A DNA stretch of 64,000 nucleotides, taken from Xylanibacter ruminicola Ga6B6 (lineage in GTDB: Bacteria; Bacteroidota; Bacteroidia; Bacteroidales; Bacteroidaceae). This document shows positions 52,964 through 60,340 of the stretch, piece after piece. The notes below the pieces were generated by a model, which did not search any database, was not told where the DNA came from, and saw only the letters and a list, made by a program, of their open reading frames with translations. The position numbers and the translations under genes are program-made. The stretch spans positions 97,549 to 161,548 of the forward strand of contig NZ_JHXD01000005.1 in the NCBI RefSeq assembly GCF_000687715.1, read 5' to 3'. Numbering within the stretch: position 1 is the first letter of the stretch; each line of letters starts with the position of its first letter.

Positions 52964-54358
52964 TTAGTCTGTGCTATAAACGTGTACGCTTGAGCTTTGG
53001 GCTGAGGGCAGATAGTTGATGCCCCACCAGCACATTTGTAGGAGGACGAACGAACCAATGAGCATCCAGAATGCCAGACGGTTGCGCTGTTGAGGCAGCC
53101 TTCGGTAGTGGATGTAGATGAGATAGGCTATCCAAGTGATGGCGGCCCAGGTTTCCTTGGGGTCCCACGACCAGTAGTGGCCCCAAGCCTCCTTGGCCCA
53201 AAGAGCACCAAACAGCATGCCAATGGTAAGGAAGGCAAAGCTTACATACACAAGATCGTCAACTTGTTTCCACCAGGCGATGACTACAGCTATGCCAAGC
53301 AGACAATAGGCAAAGATATACACAAACACGTGGGGCGCAAACCACGGACTCTGCAGGGCTGGTACCAGTGTCTTGGTGTTGTAACTATCGAAGAAGAAAT
53401 AGGCAAAGAACGAGGCGCAGACGCCGAAGAAGAAGTACCACCCAAGCGCCTTGCGCGTAGCTGTTTTCAATCTGCGATATAATACTTCTAGCGTCATCAG
53501 CGCAGCTCCTGCCAACATCATATAAAAACCTGCATAAACCCAAGGCAGCCACGGGTCGCTCACCAGTTCCAGTATCGTTATCTGACTCTGGGCGCCCATC
53601 TGTGTGTCGTAGCCGTATTGATATATTTTCCAACCGTCTATCTCGTAGGGCTTATTTACCTCTACGATGGTTTCGATGTTTTTGCCCGATTGGGTGAGTA
53701 TCTGTATTTCAGAGGCATAGCGTTTGGGGCTGCCGTTGTCGTACGTCTCCATGGTAAACTTCTTCAGTTCGATGGCTATCGGCATCTCCTTGATAGTTTG
53801 CTCTTGTGTAAGCACTCGCCATTCAGGTTCGCCAACGCCACAAATCATCTTTACGCGTTGCATATCAGCACAGCCAAGGGTGGCGGTGGTGAGAGCAAGG
53901 AACAAACCAAGATGATTTAGTATAAAGGGCACGTCGCGTTTCAACGAACCCTCACCTCTGAATATTTTGCGTAATCGGCGGTGGATAGTAAGTCCGAGGA
54001 TAACGGTGATATACAGATAGATGAGTACAAAGGGCCAGAACGACAGCATGTTGTAAATCCACGTGCCGTTTACTTGTTGGCGCGTAACACCCATAATGAT
54101 GGTGAGTGCTACGGCATATACCATAGTTGGGATGGCGGCTTGATACGTCGTCATCCATTTAAAGGCATACACCTTGTTGCGCAGGTACACCATGGCTGTT
54201 AACATCACAAAGAAGCCTGACAACACAAGGCCGTTTAAAGGCCACGCAAATGCATCCCAAACTACAGGGCCCACGCTCAGTTCAAGCATCAGACCTGCAA
54301 CGATAAGGCCTCCTCCAATGAGGAAGCCTTCTTTCATAGTCCATGGTTTATTCCACAT
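52964..54358 (-). CDS. Cytochrome c maturation protein, ResB-like plus CcsA fusion
   Basis: 464 residues with about 11 hydrophobic helices. The first part (about 1-300) resembles ResB, with a periplasmic domain between helices (EIQILTQSGKNIETIVEVNKPYEIDGWKIYQYGYDTQMGAQ). The last part carries the CcsA/CcmC haem-handling signature WGHYWSWDPKETWAAITW (near residue 395) plus further His residues. System II assembles c-type cytochromes in the periplasm by moving haem across the membrane and joining it to CxxCH. It starts 2 nt after the nrfA stop, so it probably matures NrfA and NrfH, including the unusual CWTCK haem site. Only part of ResB is visible, so the protein may be a shorter variant. Confidence 0.88.
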   Translation of the reverse strand: MWNKPWTMKEGFLIGGGLIVAGLMLELSVGPVVWDAFAWPLNGLVLSGFFVMLTAMVYLRNKVYAFKWMTTYQAAIPTMVYAVALTIIMGVTRQQVNGTWIYNMLSFWPFVLIYLYITVILGLTIHRRLRKIFRGEGSLKRDVPFILNHLGLFLALTTATLGCADMQRVKMICGVGEPEWRVLTQEQTIKEMPIAIELKKFTMETYDNGSPKRYASEIQILTQSGKNIETIVEVNKPYEIDGWKIYQYGYDTQMGAQSQITILELVSDPWLPWVYAGFYMMLAGAALMTLEVLYRRLKTATRKALGWYFFFGVCASFFAYFFFDSYNTKTLVPALQSPWFAPHVFVYIFAYCLLGIAVVIAWWKQVDDLVYVSFAFLTIGMLFGALWAKEAWGHYWSWDPKETWAAITWIAYLIYIHYRRLPQQRNRLAFWMLIGSFVLLQMCWWGINYLPSAQSSSVHVYSTD

Positions 54359-54360
54359 GT

Positions 54361-55920
54361 TTAAATCTCAATCAGTTTACCGTTCTTTTTAGCTTCCTGA
54401 ATCCATTTAGGTTCAATCTCCTCAAGGAAGCGTTGCTTATTGGCGTTCAACTTCTGCATATCCAGTCCGATGGCTGCCTGAGCCTTAGCCTTGGTGCTAT
54501 AGTCGGGCACAGGGATATCGCCCAGATATCCGTGCTTGGCAGCTACGCGGGCGATGAGCAAACGGGCCTGCTGGGCATAGTCGACAGAGTGGGAGAGCAG
54601 ACGGGTAACTTCCTGAGGCGCATGGAAAGTAGCACCATGAGAGGCGATGGCATAGTCCCAACGCCACTGGCTCTTGCGCAACAAAGCCTGGATAGGAGCC
54701 ATCTCAGCCTCTGTAGCTCCCTTGTCGATGATGAACTTAGCCTCGAAATGGGCACGGGCCAGTTCCTGCTCGGCACGGTTGCGCACCTCGTTACACTTCT
54801 CCTGACGGTCGTACACATTCTGGCGCAGAACCTCGGCATCCTGACGGTGACAAGTCTGGCAGGTGCGATCAATCTTAGCCAATGGCGACTGAATCTGGTG
54901 ATCGCTGAACTTCACGCCACCTTCCTGCTTGTAAGGCATGTGGCAGTCGGCACACGATACGCCGCGCTGGGCGTGGATGCCGTGCTGCGACATCTCCCAA
55001 CCAGGATGCTGAGCCTTCAGAATCTTGGTACCCGACAGTGGATGGATATAGTCGTAGAAACCAATAGAGTCGTAGTATTCCTCGGCAGCCTCGCAAGTCA
55101 AACCCTTGTCGTGTGGGAATACCAAATAGTTGGCCTTGCCAGGATTCTTCTCGTCGTTAGGCTTGATGAAGTAGTACTCCACGTGGCACTGGGCGCACAC
55201 CAGCGAACGCATCTCCTGATGGGTAGCGTTCTTTACATTCAGACCGCGACGGGCAAAGGCCTCGTAAAGGGCAGGACGTGCAGGGCGCAAGTCCATGGTG
55301 CGTGCATCGTGACAGTCGCTGCAGCCAATGGTGTTCACCTCTTCGGCACCCAGTTCGCTCCACTTCTTGGCATAGAAGTTGGCGGGAGAGAACTGATCCT
55401 TACCATTACCCAGTTCGCGCATCATGCGTGGCACATCGGGACCCTTACAAGTCCAGCAGGTAGCAGGCTGCATATCTCCAGCGATTGAGTCACGTCCATC
55501 GGCAGTCTTCACCACAATGCCTGGATTACCTGTACGCAGAATTTTGCGCATATCCTCAAGGGCATGTTTGTGTCCGCGAGGGGTGTTGTAATGGCGCGAG
55601 AAGGCATAGCCAGCCCACAGCACTACCATCTCAGGACGCTGCTCGAGCACATCCACCTCCTGCGACGAGTTATACTTCGACTTAAAGGTGGTGTCCTCTG
55701 TCATCGCCCAAGTCTCGTACTCACGTGGGTAGTCGGCTTTGAACTTTTCGTTCTGTGCGACGATCTCATCCTCGAACACTGTACGTTTATTGTTAAACAC
55801 ACTGGCCACCTCTGCTCTGCGCTCCATCAGCGACGAAACAAGCAGTCCCAGGATAAAGACCACTGCCATCGATCCTCCGAAAAGAATCCAACCTTGCCAT
55901 TGTTTCAAATGCTTAGCCAT
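54361..55920 (-). CDS. nrfA: Ammonia-forming cytochrome c nitrite reductase, catalytic subunit
   Basis: 519 residues; N-terminal TM or signal anchor (about 11-30). Five haem sites: CWTCK (155-159), the lysine-ligated active-site haem unique to NrfA, then CSDCH (200-204), CAQCH (242-246), CADCH (323-327) and CQTCH (354-358). The enzyme reduces nitrite to ammonium with six electrons in the periplasm, and can also reduce NO and hydroxylamine. I chose the start at 55920 because the longer frame starts in the heptamer repeat. In the order nrfH-nrfA-ccsA, all closely spaced, it forms an operon. The unusual N-terminal anchor matches NrfHA complexes of Bacteroidetes. Confidence 0.96.
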   Translation of the reverse strand: MAKHLKQWQGWILFGGSMAVVFILGLLVSSLMERRAEVASVFNNKRTVFEDEIVAQNEKFKADYPREYETWAMTEDTTFKSKYNSSQEVDVLEQRPEMVVLWAGYAFSRHYNTPRGHKHALEDMRKILRTGNPGIVVKTADGRDSIAGDMQPATCWTCKGPDVPRMMRELGNGKDQFSPANFYAKKWSELGAEEVNTIGCSDCHDARTMDLRPARPALYEAFARRGLNVKNATHQEMRSLVCAQCHVEYYFIKPNDEKNPGKANYLVFPHDKGLTCEAAEEYYDSIGFYDYIHPLSGTKILKAQHPGWEMSQHGIHAQRGVSCADCHMPYKQEGGVKFSDHQIQSPLAKIDRTCQTCHRQDAEVLRQNVYDRQEKCNEVRNRAEQELARAHFEAKFIIDKGATEAEMAPIQALLRKSQWRWDYAIASHGATFHAPQEVTRLLSHSVDYAQQARLLIARVAAKHGYLGDIPVPDYSTKAKAQAAIGLDMQKLNANKQRFLEEIEPKWIQEAKKNGKLIEI

Positions 55921-55934
55921 AATATTCTTTTTTT

Positions 55935-55974
55935 CAATTATCAATTTTCAATTATCAATTATCAATTATCAATT
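55935..55974. repeat. Heptamer repeat between nrfH and nrfA
   Basis: Five copies of AATTATC (one AATTTTC) fill the 57-bp spacer just after the nrfH stop codon. It resembles the array at 12132-12157. Confidence 0.75.
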
Positions 55975-55977
55975 GCC

Positions 55978-56595
55978 TTAGTCCATCATCTTCTGTAGCC
56001 ACTCAGGTACTGGAGAGGGTGGCAGCGGCGTTACGCCTTCGGCATTTGGGGTGGCCATCAGCGAGTTCATGCCGCCATGGGGCACGTTGCGATGGCAGTC
56101 CCAACACACCTTGCCGCCTGTGGCCAGCTGCTGCATATAGCCCAAGCGTCCTGTCTTAACAAACTCGGTGTTTAGTTGGGTGTGGCAACGAATGCAGTTA
56201 TCCATTACCACCTGCCCAGTCAGGGTCTCGGCCTTGATAGCCTGATGCTCCATGTGACCCACGAAATAAGCCGTGTGCTTCAAGCCGTCTACCGCCTTGA
56301 AACCATAATAAAAAGCTAAGTTCTGATGAGGCACATGACAATCGTTGCACGTAGCACCGTTCTTCTGGTCGTCGATACGTCCGTGCGAGGAGTGGCTCCA
56401 TGTGGCGTAGTAAGGGGTCATAATGTGGCAGTTAACGCAGGCCGACGGGTTATCGCCTATAAAATAGGTATGCGCCCTAAGCAGATACATAAACAATCCG
56501 CCGAGGCCGCATACGACGCCCGCTATAACCAGCAAACCCACCTTCTGTCGATAAGATAGCCAGTCCTTAAACGCAAAGAAATCTTTCAGTTTCAT
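55978..56595 (-). CDS. nrfH: NrfH tetrahaem quinol dehydrogenase
   Basis: 205 residues of the NapC/NirT family. One TM helix (about 18-38) anchors a periplasmic part with four haem sites: CVNCH (53-57), CNDCH (83-87), CIRCH (134-138) and CWDCH (164-168). It oxidizes menaquinol and passes electrons to NrfA. The operon begins here: a TATATTGC sequence on the minus strand, 56616-56623, is a weak -7 box, and an inverted repeat lies at 56652-56671. The HcpR-like palindrome is absent from this promoter. Confidence 0.95.
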   Translation of the reverse strand: MKLKDFFAFKDWLSYRQKVGLLVIAGVVCGLGGLFMYLLRAHTYFIGDNPSACVNCHIMTPYYATWSHSSHGRIDDQKNGATCNDCHVPHQNLAFYYGFKAVDGLKHTAYFVGHMEHQAIKAETLTGQVVMDNCIRCHTQLNTEFVKTGRLGYMQQLATGGKVCWDCHRNVPHGGMNSLMATPNAEGVTPLPPSPVPEWLQKMMD

Positions 56596-56651
56596 TCGTT
56601 ATTGGTATTTGGGGTGCAATATACGAATAAAACTCTAAACTTCCAAATTTT

Positions 56652-56671
56652 TAGCCACTTTTTGGGCTAAA
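56652..56671. promoter_or_regulatory. Inverted repeat upstream of nrfH
   Basis: TTAGCC and GGCTAA flank eight bases; with neighbouring A/T the arms extend to about 9 bp. It could be an operator of the nrf operon or a weak hairpin after the flavoprotein gene. No T-tract follows. Confidence 0.4.
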
Positions 56672-56694
56672 ATGATGTTAATTCGCAAATTTTG

Positions 56695-57210
56695 CTATTC
56701 CATACGGCCGTATTTCATCTCTTCGCCCTGTTTGTCGTACTGTTTGCGCTTGCCAACTGGGGGCTCGGTCAGGGTGATGCGAACTACGGCTGTATGGTCA
56801 AGGCTGCGGGCGATGGCATCATCAAACGCGTCCATGTGGTGGGGGAGGAATCGCTCGCAGATGGCGCGCAATCCGGCTATTTTCTCTTCGCGATCGGTCA
56901 CCAGCTCAGCCTTACCTACGGCAGTGGCCGATTTGAATTGCAGGGTAAAACTGCCGTCCTTCGGTCCTACAGTTGGCGCGCATTTGGTAACTGCCGACAG
57001 GAATACCGTCGGATGATGTGCTATGCAATCCAGCTTGTCGCCCTCCAAGGCACAGTGGAAATAAAACGTTTTCTCGTCGGTACGCGCCAGCGATAGGGGC
57101 AATCCGTAAGGAGTCCCGTTGGTGCGCGTCATGCTTACTGTTACGTATGGAGCCTTGTCCAGCACCTCCAGTGCAAAGGCGGCATCCATCTGTCTGCTTA
57201 CTTTTCTCAT
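56695..57210 (-). CDS. NimA-like pyridoxamine-5'-phosphate-oxidase-fold flavoprotein
   Basis: 171 residues. The N-terminus MRKVSRQMD followed by APYVTVSMTRTNGTPYGLPLS fits the PNPOx-like split beta-barrel family that includes nitroimidazole-resistance (Nim) proteins. Members bind FMN; Nim reduces the nitro group of drugs such as metronidazole to a harmless amine. Here the neighbouring hemerythrin gene (7 nt away) and HcpR-type promoter suggest a role in nitrosative stress or reduction of nitrogen compounds; actual drug resistance is not shown. Cytoplasmic. Length is normal for the family (about 160-175). Confidence 0.8.
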   Translation of the reverse strand: MRKVSRQMDAAFALEVLDKAPYVTVSMTRTNGTPYGLPLSLARTDEKTFYFHCALEGDKLDCIAHHPTVFLSAVTKCAPTVGPKDGSFTLQFKSATAVGKAELVTDREEKIAGLRAICERFLPHHMDAFDDAIARSLDHTAVVRITLTEPPVGKRKQYDKQGEEMKYGRME

Positions 57211-57217
57211 TTTTCTT

Positions 57218-57763
57218 TTATTCTATTGTTGGCATTCCCTCTGCCGCGATGGCACGGGGGAATAGTATTTCGTCTTCCAGTTTAATATGTTCGCCAAGCC
57301 AAGCTGTAAAGGCTGTGAGCTTGTTGGTGAGCTGCTTGCCCGCCTCCGACGATGCGAATGGCTCCTGCTGCTGTTTCATGATGCCCATGATGCGATCGTA
57401 GCGGTCCAACTCGCCGCCGTGCTCTGTCATCATCACGCGGATGGGGTACTGAACCGAACCGCAATGAAAGGCCTGTACCTCGTATCCGCCATCAAGTGTT
57501 ATCTGCAACTCGCAGATGTAGGGAAACAGAATGCTCTCTTCCTTCTGAAAGTGGTTCGAGAGGTCTTCTAAACTATCGCCCAGCAGCGTTGCTACGAGCT
57601 GCATATCCACAGCACCCTCCTGATTCTTCAGCATCTCAGCCTCATGGCGCATACTGTTCACACGCATCACACATCCCTCGTGGTAGTTGTCCATAATGTA
57701 ATCTACCAGCTTGTCCATCGGCCACCCTTGGGCCTCGGTCATTGTTTGCTTAAAATCTTTCAT
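57218..57763 (-). CDS. Hemerythrin-domain di-iron protein (RIC/YtfE-like)
   Basis: 181 residues, mainly helical. Probable iron ligands lie in the hemerythrin pattern: His28 (NYHEG), His71 and Glu75 (HFQKEE), His115 and Glu118 (EHGGE), His159 and Glu163 (HIKLEDE). It resembles the C-terminal part of RIC/ScdA/YtfE proteins, which repair Fe-S clusters and bind NO under nitrosative stress; the N-terminal ScdA domain is reduced here. The promoter has a perfect GTAAC-n4-GTTAC palindrome at the class II activator position. The NimA-like gene follows in the same operon. Cytoplasmic. Confidence 0.85.
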   Translation of the reverse strand: MKDFKQTMTEAQGWPMDKLVDYIMDNYHEGCVMRVNSMRHEAEMLKNQEGAVDMQLVATLLGDSLEDLSNHFQKEESILFPYICELQITLDGGYEVQAFHCGSVQYPIRVMMTEHGGELDRYDRIMGIMKQQQEPFASSEAGKQLTNKLTAFTAWLGEHIKLEDEILFPRAIAAEGMPTIE

Positions 57764-57794
57764 CTTACGTTTTCAATTAATACTTTCGATGGCG

Positions 57795-57802
57795 CAAAAG
57801 TA
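57795..57802 (-). promoter_or_regulatory. -7 box of hemerythrin operon
   Basis: Minus-strand TACTTTTG, 31 nt before the ATG at 57763. ATACTTT (57780-57786) and AAAGTAT (57797-57803) form an inverted repeat around the predicted transcription start. Confidence 0.65.
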
Positions 57803-57824
57803 TACCTTGTATGATTATCGTGTG

Positions 57825-57838
57825 GTAACGTATGTTAC
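57825..57838. promoter_or_regulatory. HcpR-type operator, hemerythrin operon
   Basis: Perfect palindrome GTAACGTATGTTAC. Its centre is 33 bp from the -7 box centre, i.e. about -40 from the predicted start, the usual class II position for Crp/Fnr activators. As I recall, GTAACnnnnGTTAC has been proposed for HcpR in Bacteroides and clostridia. Confidence 0.82.
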
Positions 57839-57850
57839 ATTTTGGGATTT

Positions 57851-58477
57851 TTAACGCCCTTTTTTTAGTTCTATGCCATCAATCGTGCGCTCTATCACTC
57901 CTTCGGCCTTCAGTTCCGACAGTATGCGAGATAGCGACGGACGGGCCACACCAAGCACACGGCTCAGCCAGCCAACGTTGTCGATGCGCTGATGCTGCTG
58001 CAGATAGTCCATTACCCTTTCCTTCAGCGATTGCACAGCAAAATCGTTCAGGCGCTCGCTCAGTCGTTGGCAGCGGTTGGAGATAATCTGTATAAAGTTC
58101 ATCATCAGTGTGCTGTCGCGATGTAGCAGATCCATGAAATCGTGCCTATTGATATACAGTATGGTGCAGGGCGTTTGGGCTGTAACGTTTACTGGCATCA
58201 CGTTTTTGGTGGCAAACACAAAGGCTGGTGCCAGCATCAGTGGCCCCTCAAACTGCTCTACCACCACCTCCTTGTCGTCGCCGCTCATAGTGCTGTAGGC
58301 TGCTCCTTCGACTAATAGCAACACCTCGTCACACTTGTCGCCTCTGTAGGCTATCATCTCTCCGGCATCTCTCCGGCGAATGCGGTGGTGGGCTGTACTC
58401 AAAAAGTCGTCAAGCACCATCCTGTCGCACCTCTCAAACATGGGTGCCTGCATCAGTTTATCTACCATATCTGTCAT
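57851..58477 (-). CDS. hcpR: Crp/Fnr-family regulator, probable HcpR
   Basis: 208 residues. N-terminal cyclic-nucleotide-binding-like beta barrel (about 25-120; GEMIAYRGDKCDEVLLLVEGAAYS), long dimer helix, and C-terminal winged helix (about 150-205) with VGWLSRVLGVARPSLSRILSELKAEGVI. The four-Cys cluster set of true FNR is absent, so it probably senses NO or redox in another way, perhaps via haem as shown for the Porphyromonas gingivalis HcpR. It lies between hcp and the hemerythrin operon, and both of those have a perfect GTAACGTATGTTAC operator. I chose the start at 58477 because the -7 box TATTTTTG lies at 58485-58492, giving an almost leaderless transcript; the longer frame would run into the hcp terminator. 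Confidence 0.85.
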   Translation of the reverse strand: MTDMVDKLMQAPMFERCDRMVLDDFLSTAHHRIRRRDAGEMIAYRGDKCDEVLLLVEGAAYSTMSGDDKEVVVEQFEGPLMLAPAFVFATKNVMPVNVTAQTPCTILYINRHDFMDLLHRDSTLMMNFIQIISNRCQRLSERLNDFAVQSLKERVMDYLQQHQRIDNVGWLSRVLGVARPSLSRILSELKAEGVIERTIDGIELKKGR

Positions 58478-58484
58478 TTTGCGA

Positions 58485-58492
58485 CAAAAATA
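58485..58492 (-). promoter_or_regulatory. -7 box of Crp/Fnr regulator gene
   Basis: Minus-strand TATTTTTG, ending 7 nt before the ATG; it abuts the T-tract of the hcp terminator. Confidence 0.55.
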
Positions 58493-58493
58493 C

Positions 58494-58534
58494 GAAAAAA
58501 ATCCCAAAGCATGTAGGTTCTGCCTTGGGATTTT
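58494..58534 (-). terminator. Rho-independent terminator after hcp
   Basis: AATCCCAA and TTGGGATT arms (58500-58507, 58525-58532) followed on the minus strand by a run of T into the Crp/Fnr promoter. Confidence 0.85.
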
Positions 58535-58571
58535 ATGTTTTATTGAGAATCTGTAATTACCGAACCGGATG

Positions 58572-60227
58572 TTATTGTTTAACAAATCGCTCGATATCTT
58601 CTTCGACTGTTGTGATGGTTCCGAGACCAAATGTTTCTACAAGAACCTTGAGTACACCTTCAGAAACGAAAGCGGGCAGGGTAGGACCGATGTGGATATT
58701 CTTTACGCCGAGCGAGAGGAGCGCCAGCAGCACGATAACAGCCTTCTGCTCGTACCATGAAATATTGAAGAAGATGGGCAGATCGTTGATATCGTTGAGT
58801 TCGAAGATTTCCTTCAGTTTCAGCGCGACTACAGCCCACGAGTAAGAGTCGTTGCACTGGCCGGCATCCAATACACGTGGAATACCGCCGATATCGCCCA
58901 GATTAAGCTTGTTGTACTTATACTTGGCGCAGCCGCTGGTAAGGATAACGGTGTCCTTTGGCAGAGCCTTGGCAAACTCCTCATAGTAGCTGCGCGACTT
59001 CATACGCCCGTCGCAACCGGCCATAACTACAAACTTGCGGATGGCTCCCGATTTAATGGCATCAACCACCTTATCGGCCAAGGCGAATACCTGAGCATGG
59101 GCAAATCCGCCTACGATGCTACCCGTCTCAATCTCCTGTGGTGCCTCGCACTTTTTGGCCAGGGCGATAACCTCCGAGAAGTCTTTCTTGCCATCGGCTC
59201 CTTCTGCGATGTGCTTCCAACCTGGGTAACCGGTTGAGTTAGTGGTAAACACACGGTCCTTGTAGTTAGCTGTTGGAGCAGGAGGCACAATACAGTTGGT
59301 GGTGAATACTATCGGACCATTAAAGGCGGCAAACTCCTCCTTCTGTTTCCACCAGGCATTACCATAGTTACCCACCAGGTGCTTGTACTTCTTCAGCTCG
59401 GGATAGTAGTGAGCTGGCAGCATCTCGCTGTGTGTATAAACGTCGATACCTGTACCCTCAGTCTGTTCCAGCAACTGTTTGATATCCGACAAGTCATGAC
59501 CCGAAATCAGAATACCAGGATTCTTACCTACTCCGATGTTCACGCTGGTAACCTCGGGATTGCCAAAGGCTTCGGTGTTGGCGGCATCAAGCAGCGCCAT
59601 TACGTTTACACCATATTTACCTGTCTTCATTACATTATCTAACAACTCGCCCATCTCGGCATTGGGATTAGTAATGATGCTAAGTGCCTCGCACATAAAG
59701 TCAACAATCTCTTGGTCTTTCTTTCCCAGTCGTGCTGCGTGCTCATAGTAGGCAGCCATACCTTTCAATCCCAGTGTGGTAAGCTCCTTCAGCGATCGCA
59801 GGTCGACATTAGCGTTGCGCAGGATTGATTGGCGGTTAGCCTCGGCAGCGTAGTCGGCCTTGTCGCCTGCCCATTTTGTCTCGGCATAATCAGGGAGTGT
59901 AAGTCCCTTATCGTGGGCTATATCCATAAGTACCTTCTTGATAGCCACACCGTTGGCTACCTTCTTCAGGATAGCCTCGTCGTCGAAATTGGCATTGGTG
60001 ATGGTGCTGAATAAGGCATCAACAATAAAGTTGGTAACTTGTTCATCGCAACTCTTGCCAGCCTTTGTAAGCTCGTGCTGGATTGTCCCTACGCCGCGTA
60101 CCACGCTCAGCAGCAAGTCCTGCCAGCGTGCAGTTTCTGGTTTCTTACCACACACACCCATTAGGATGCAACCTGTACCTTTTGCCGTTTCCTGGCATTG
60201 GTAACAAAACATTTTGTTTTCGCTCAT
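58572..60227 (-). CDS. hcp: Hydroxylamine reductase / hybrid cluster protein
   Basis: 551 residues. The N-terminal cysteines 8, 11, 20 and 26 ([13 protein letters not shown], then CG at 26-27) have class I spacing C-x2-C-x8-C-x5-C and bind an Fe-S cubane. The C-terminal half has ligands of the hybrid Fe-S-O cluster ([65 protein letters not shown]). Hcp reduces hydroxylamine in vitro and functions as an NO reductase in vivo in enteric bacteria. The start at 60227 leaves only a short signal-less N-terminus, so cytoplasmic. Its own promoter carries a GTAACGTATGTTAC operator, and it ends at a strong terminator before the regulator gene. Confidence 0.96.
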   Translation of the reverse strand: MSENKMFCYQCQETAKGTGCILMGVCGKKPETARWQDLLLSVVRGVGTIQHELTKAGKSCDEQVTNFIVDALFSTITNANFDDEAILKKVANGVAIKKVLMDIAHDKGLTLPDYAETKWAGDKADYAAEANRQSILRNANVDLRSLKELTTLGLKGMAAYYEHAARLGKKDQEIVDFMCEALSIITNPNAEMGELLDNVMKTGKYGVNVMALLDAANTEAFGNPEVTSVNIGVGKNPGILISGHDLSDIKQLLEQTEGTGIDVYTHSEMLPAHYYPELKKYKHLVGNYGNAWWKQKEEFAAFNGPIVFTTNCIVPPAPTANYKDRVFTTNSTGYPGWKHIAEGADGKKDFSEVIALAKKCEAPQEIETGSIVGGFAHAQVFALADKVVDAIKSGAIRKFVVMAGCDGRMKSRSYYEEFAKALPKDTVILTSGCAKYKYNKLNLGDIGGIPRVLDAGQCNDSYSWAVVALKLKEIFELNDINDLPIFFNISWYEQKAVIVLLALLSLGVKNIHIGPTLPAFVSEGVLKVLVETFGLGTITTVEEDIERFVKQ

Positions 60228-60233
60228 AATCAT

Positions 60234-60279
60234 GTATACTTTTGCGTTATTAATTAATATCAATGCCGCAAAAGTATAC
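60234..60279. promoter_or_regulatory. Perfect 13-bp inverted repeat at hcp promoter
   Basis: GTATACTTTTGCG (60234-60246) and CGCAAAAGTATAC (60267-60279) are exact complements with 20 bp between. Each arm contains a TAnnTTTG box, so the region holds two opposed -7 boxes; the one at 60269-60276 drives hcp. Confidence 0.7.
60269..60276 (-). promoter_or_regulatory. -7 box of hcp
   Basis: Minus-strand TACTTTTG, 41 nt upstream of the hcp ATG. Confidence 0.7.
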
Positions 60280-60298
60280 CTATTCTAACTATCGCGTG

Positions 60299-60312
60299 GT
60301 AACGTATGTTAC
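60299..60312. promoter_or_regulatory. HcpR-type operator, hcp
   Basis: GTAACGTATGTTAC, identical to the site at 57825-57838 and at the same 33-bp centre distance from the -7 box. The surrounding 67 bp are also nearly the same in both promoters. Confidence 0.85.
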
Positions 60313-60340
60313 ATTTTGGGTATTTTAACGCGATTTGAGT

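Noticed and set aside
57851..58477. Classical FNR oxygen sensor
   Set aside because: The N-terminal cysteine set for the 4Fe-4S cluster is missing, and the paired sites are GTAAC-n4-GTTAC rather than TTGAT-n4-ATCAA.
60234..60279. Invertible promoter for phase variation
   Set aside because: The exact inverted repeat suggested it, but the enclosed segment is only 20 bp and no recombinase gene is near; invertible Bacteroidetes promoters enclose longer segments.
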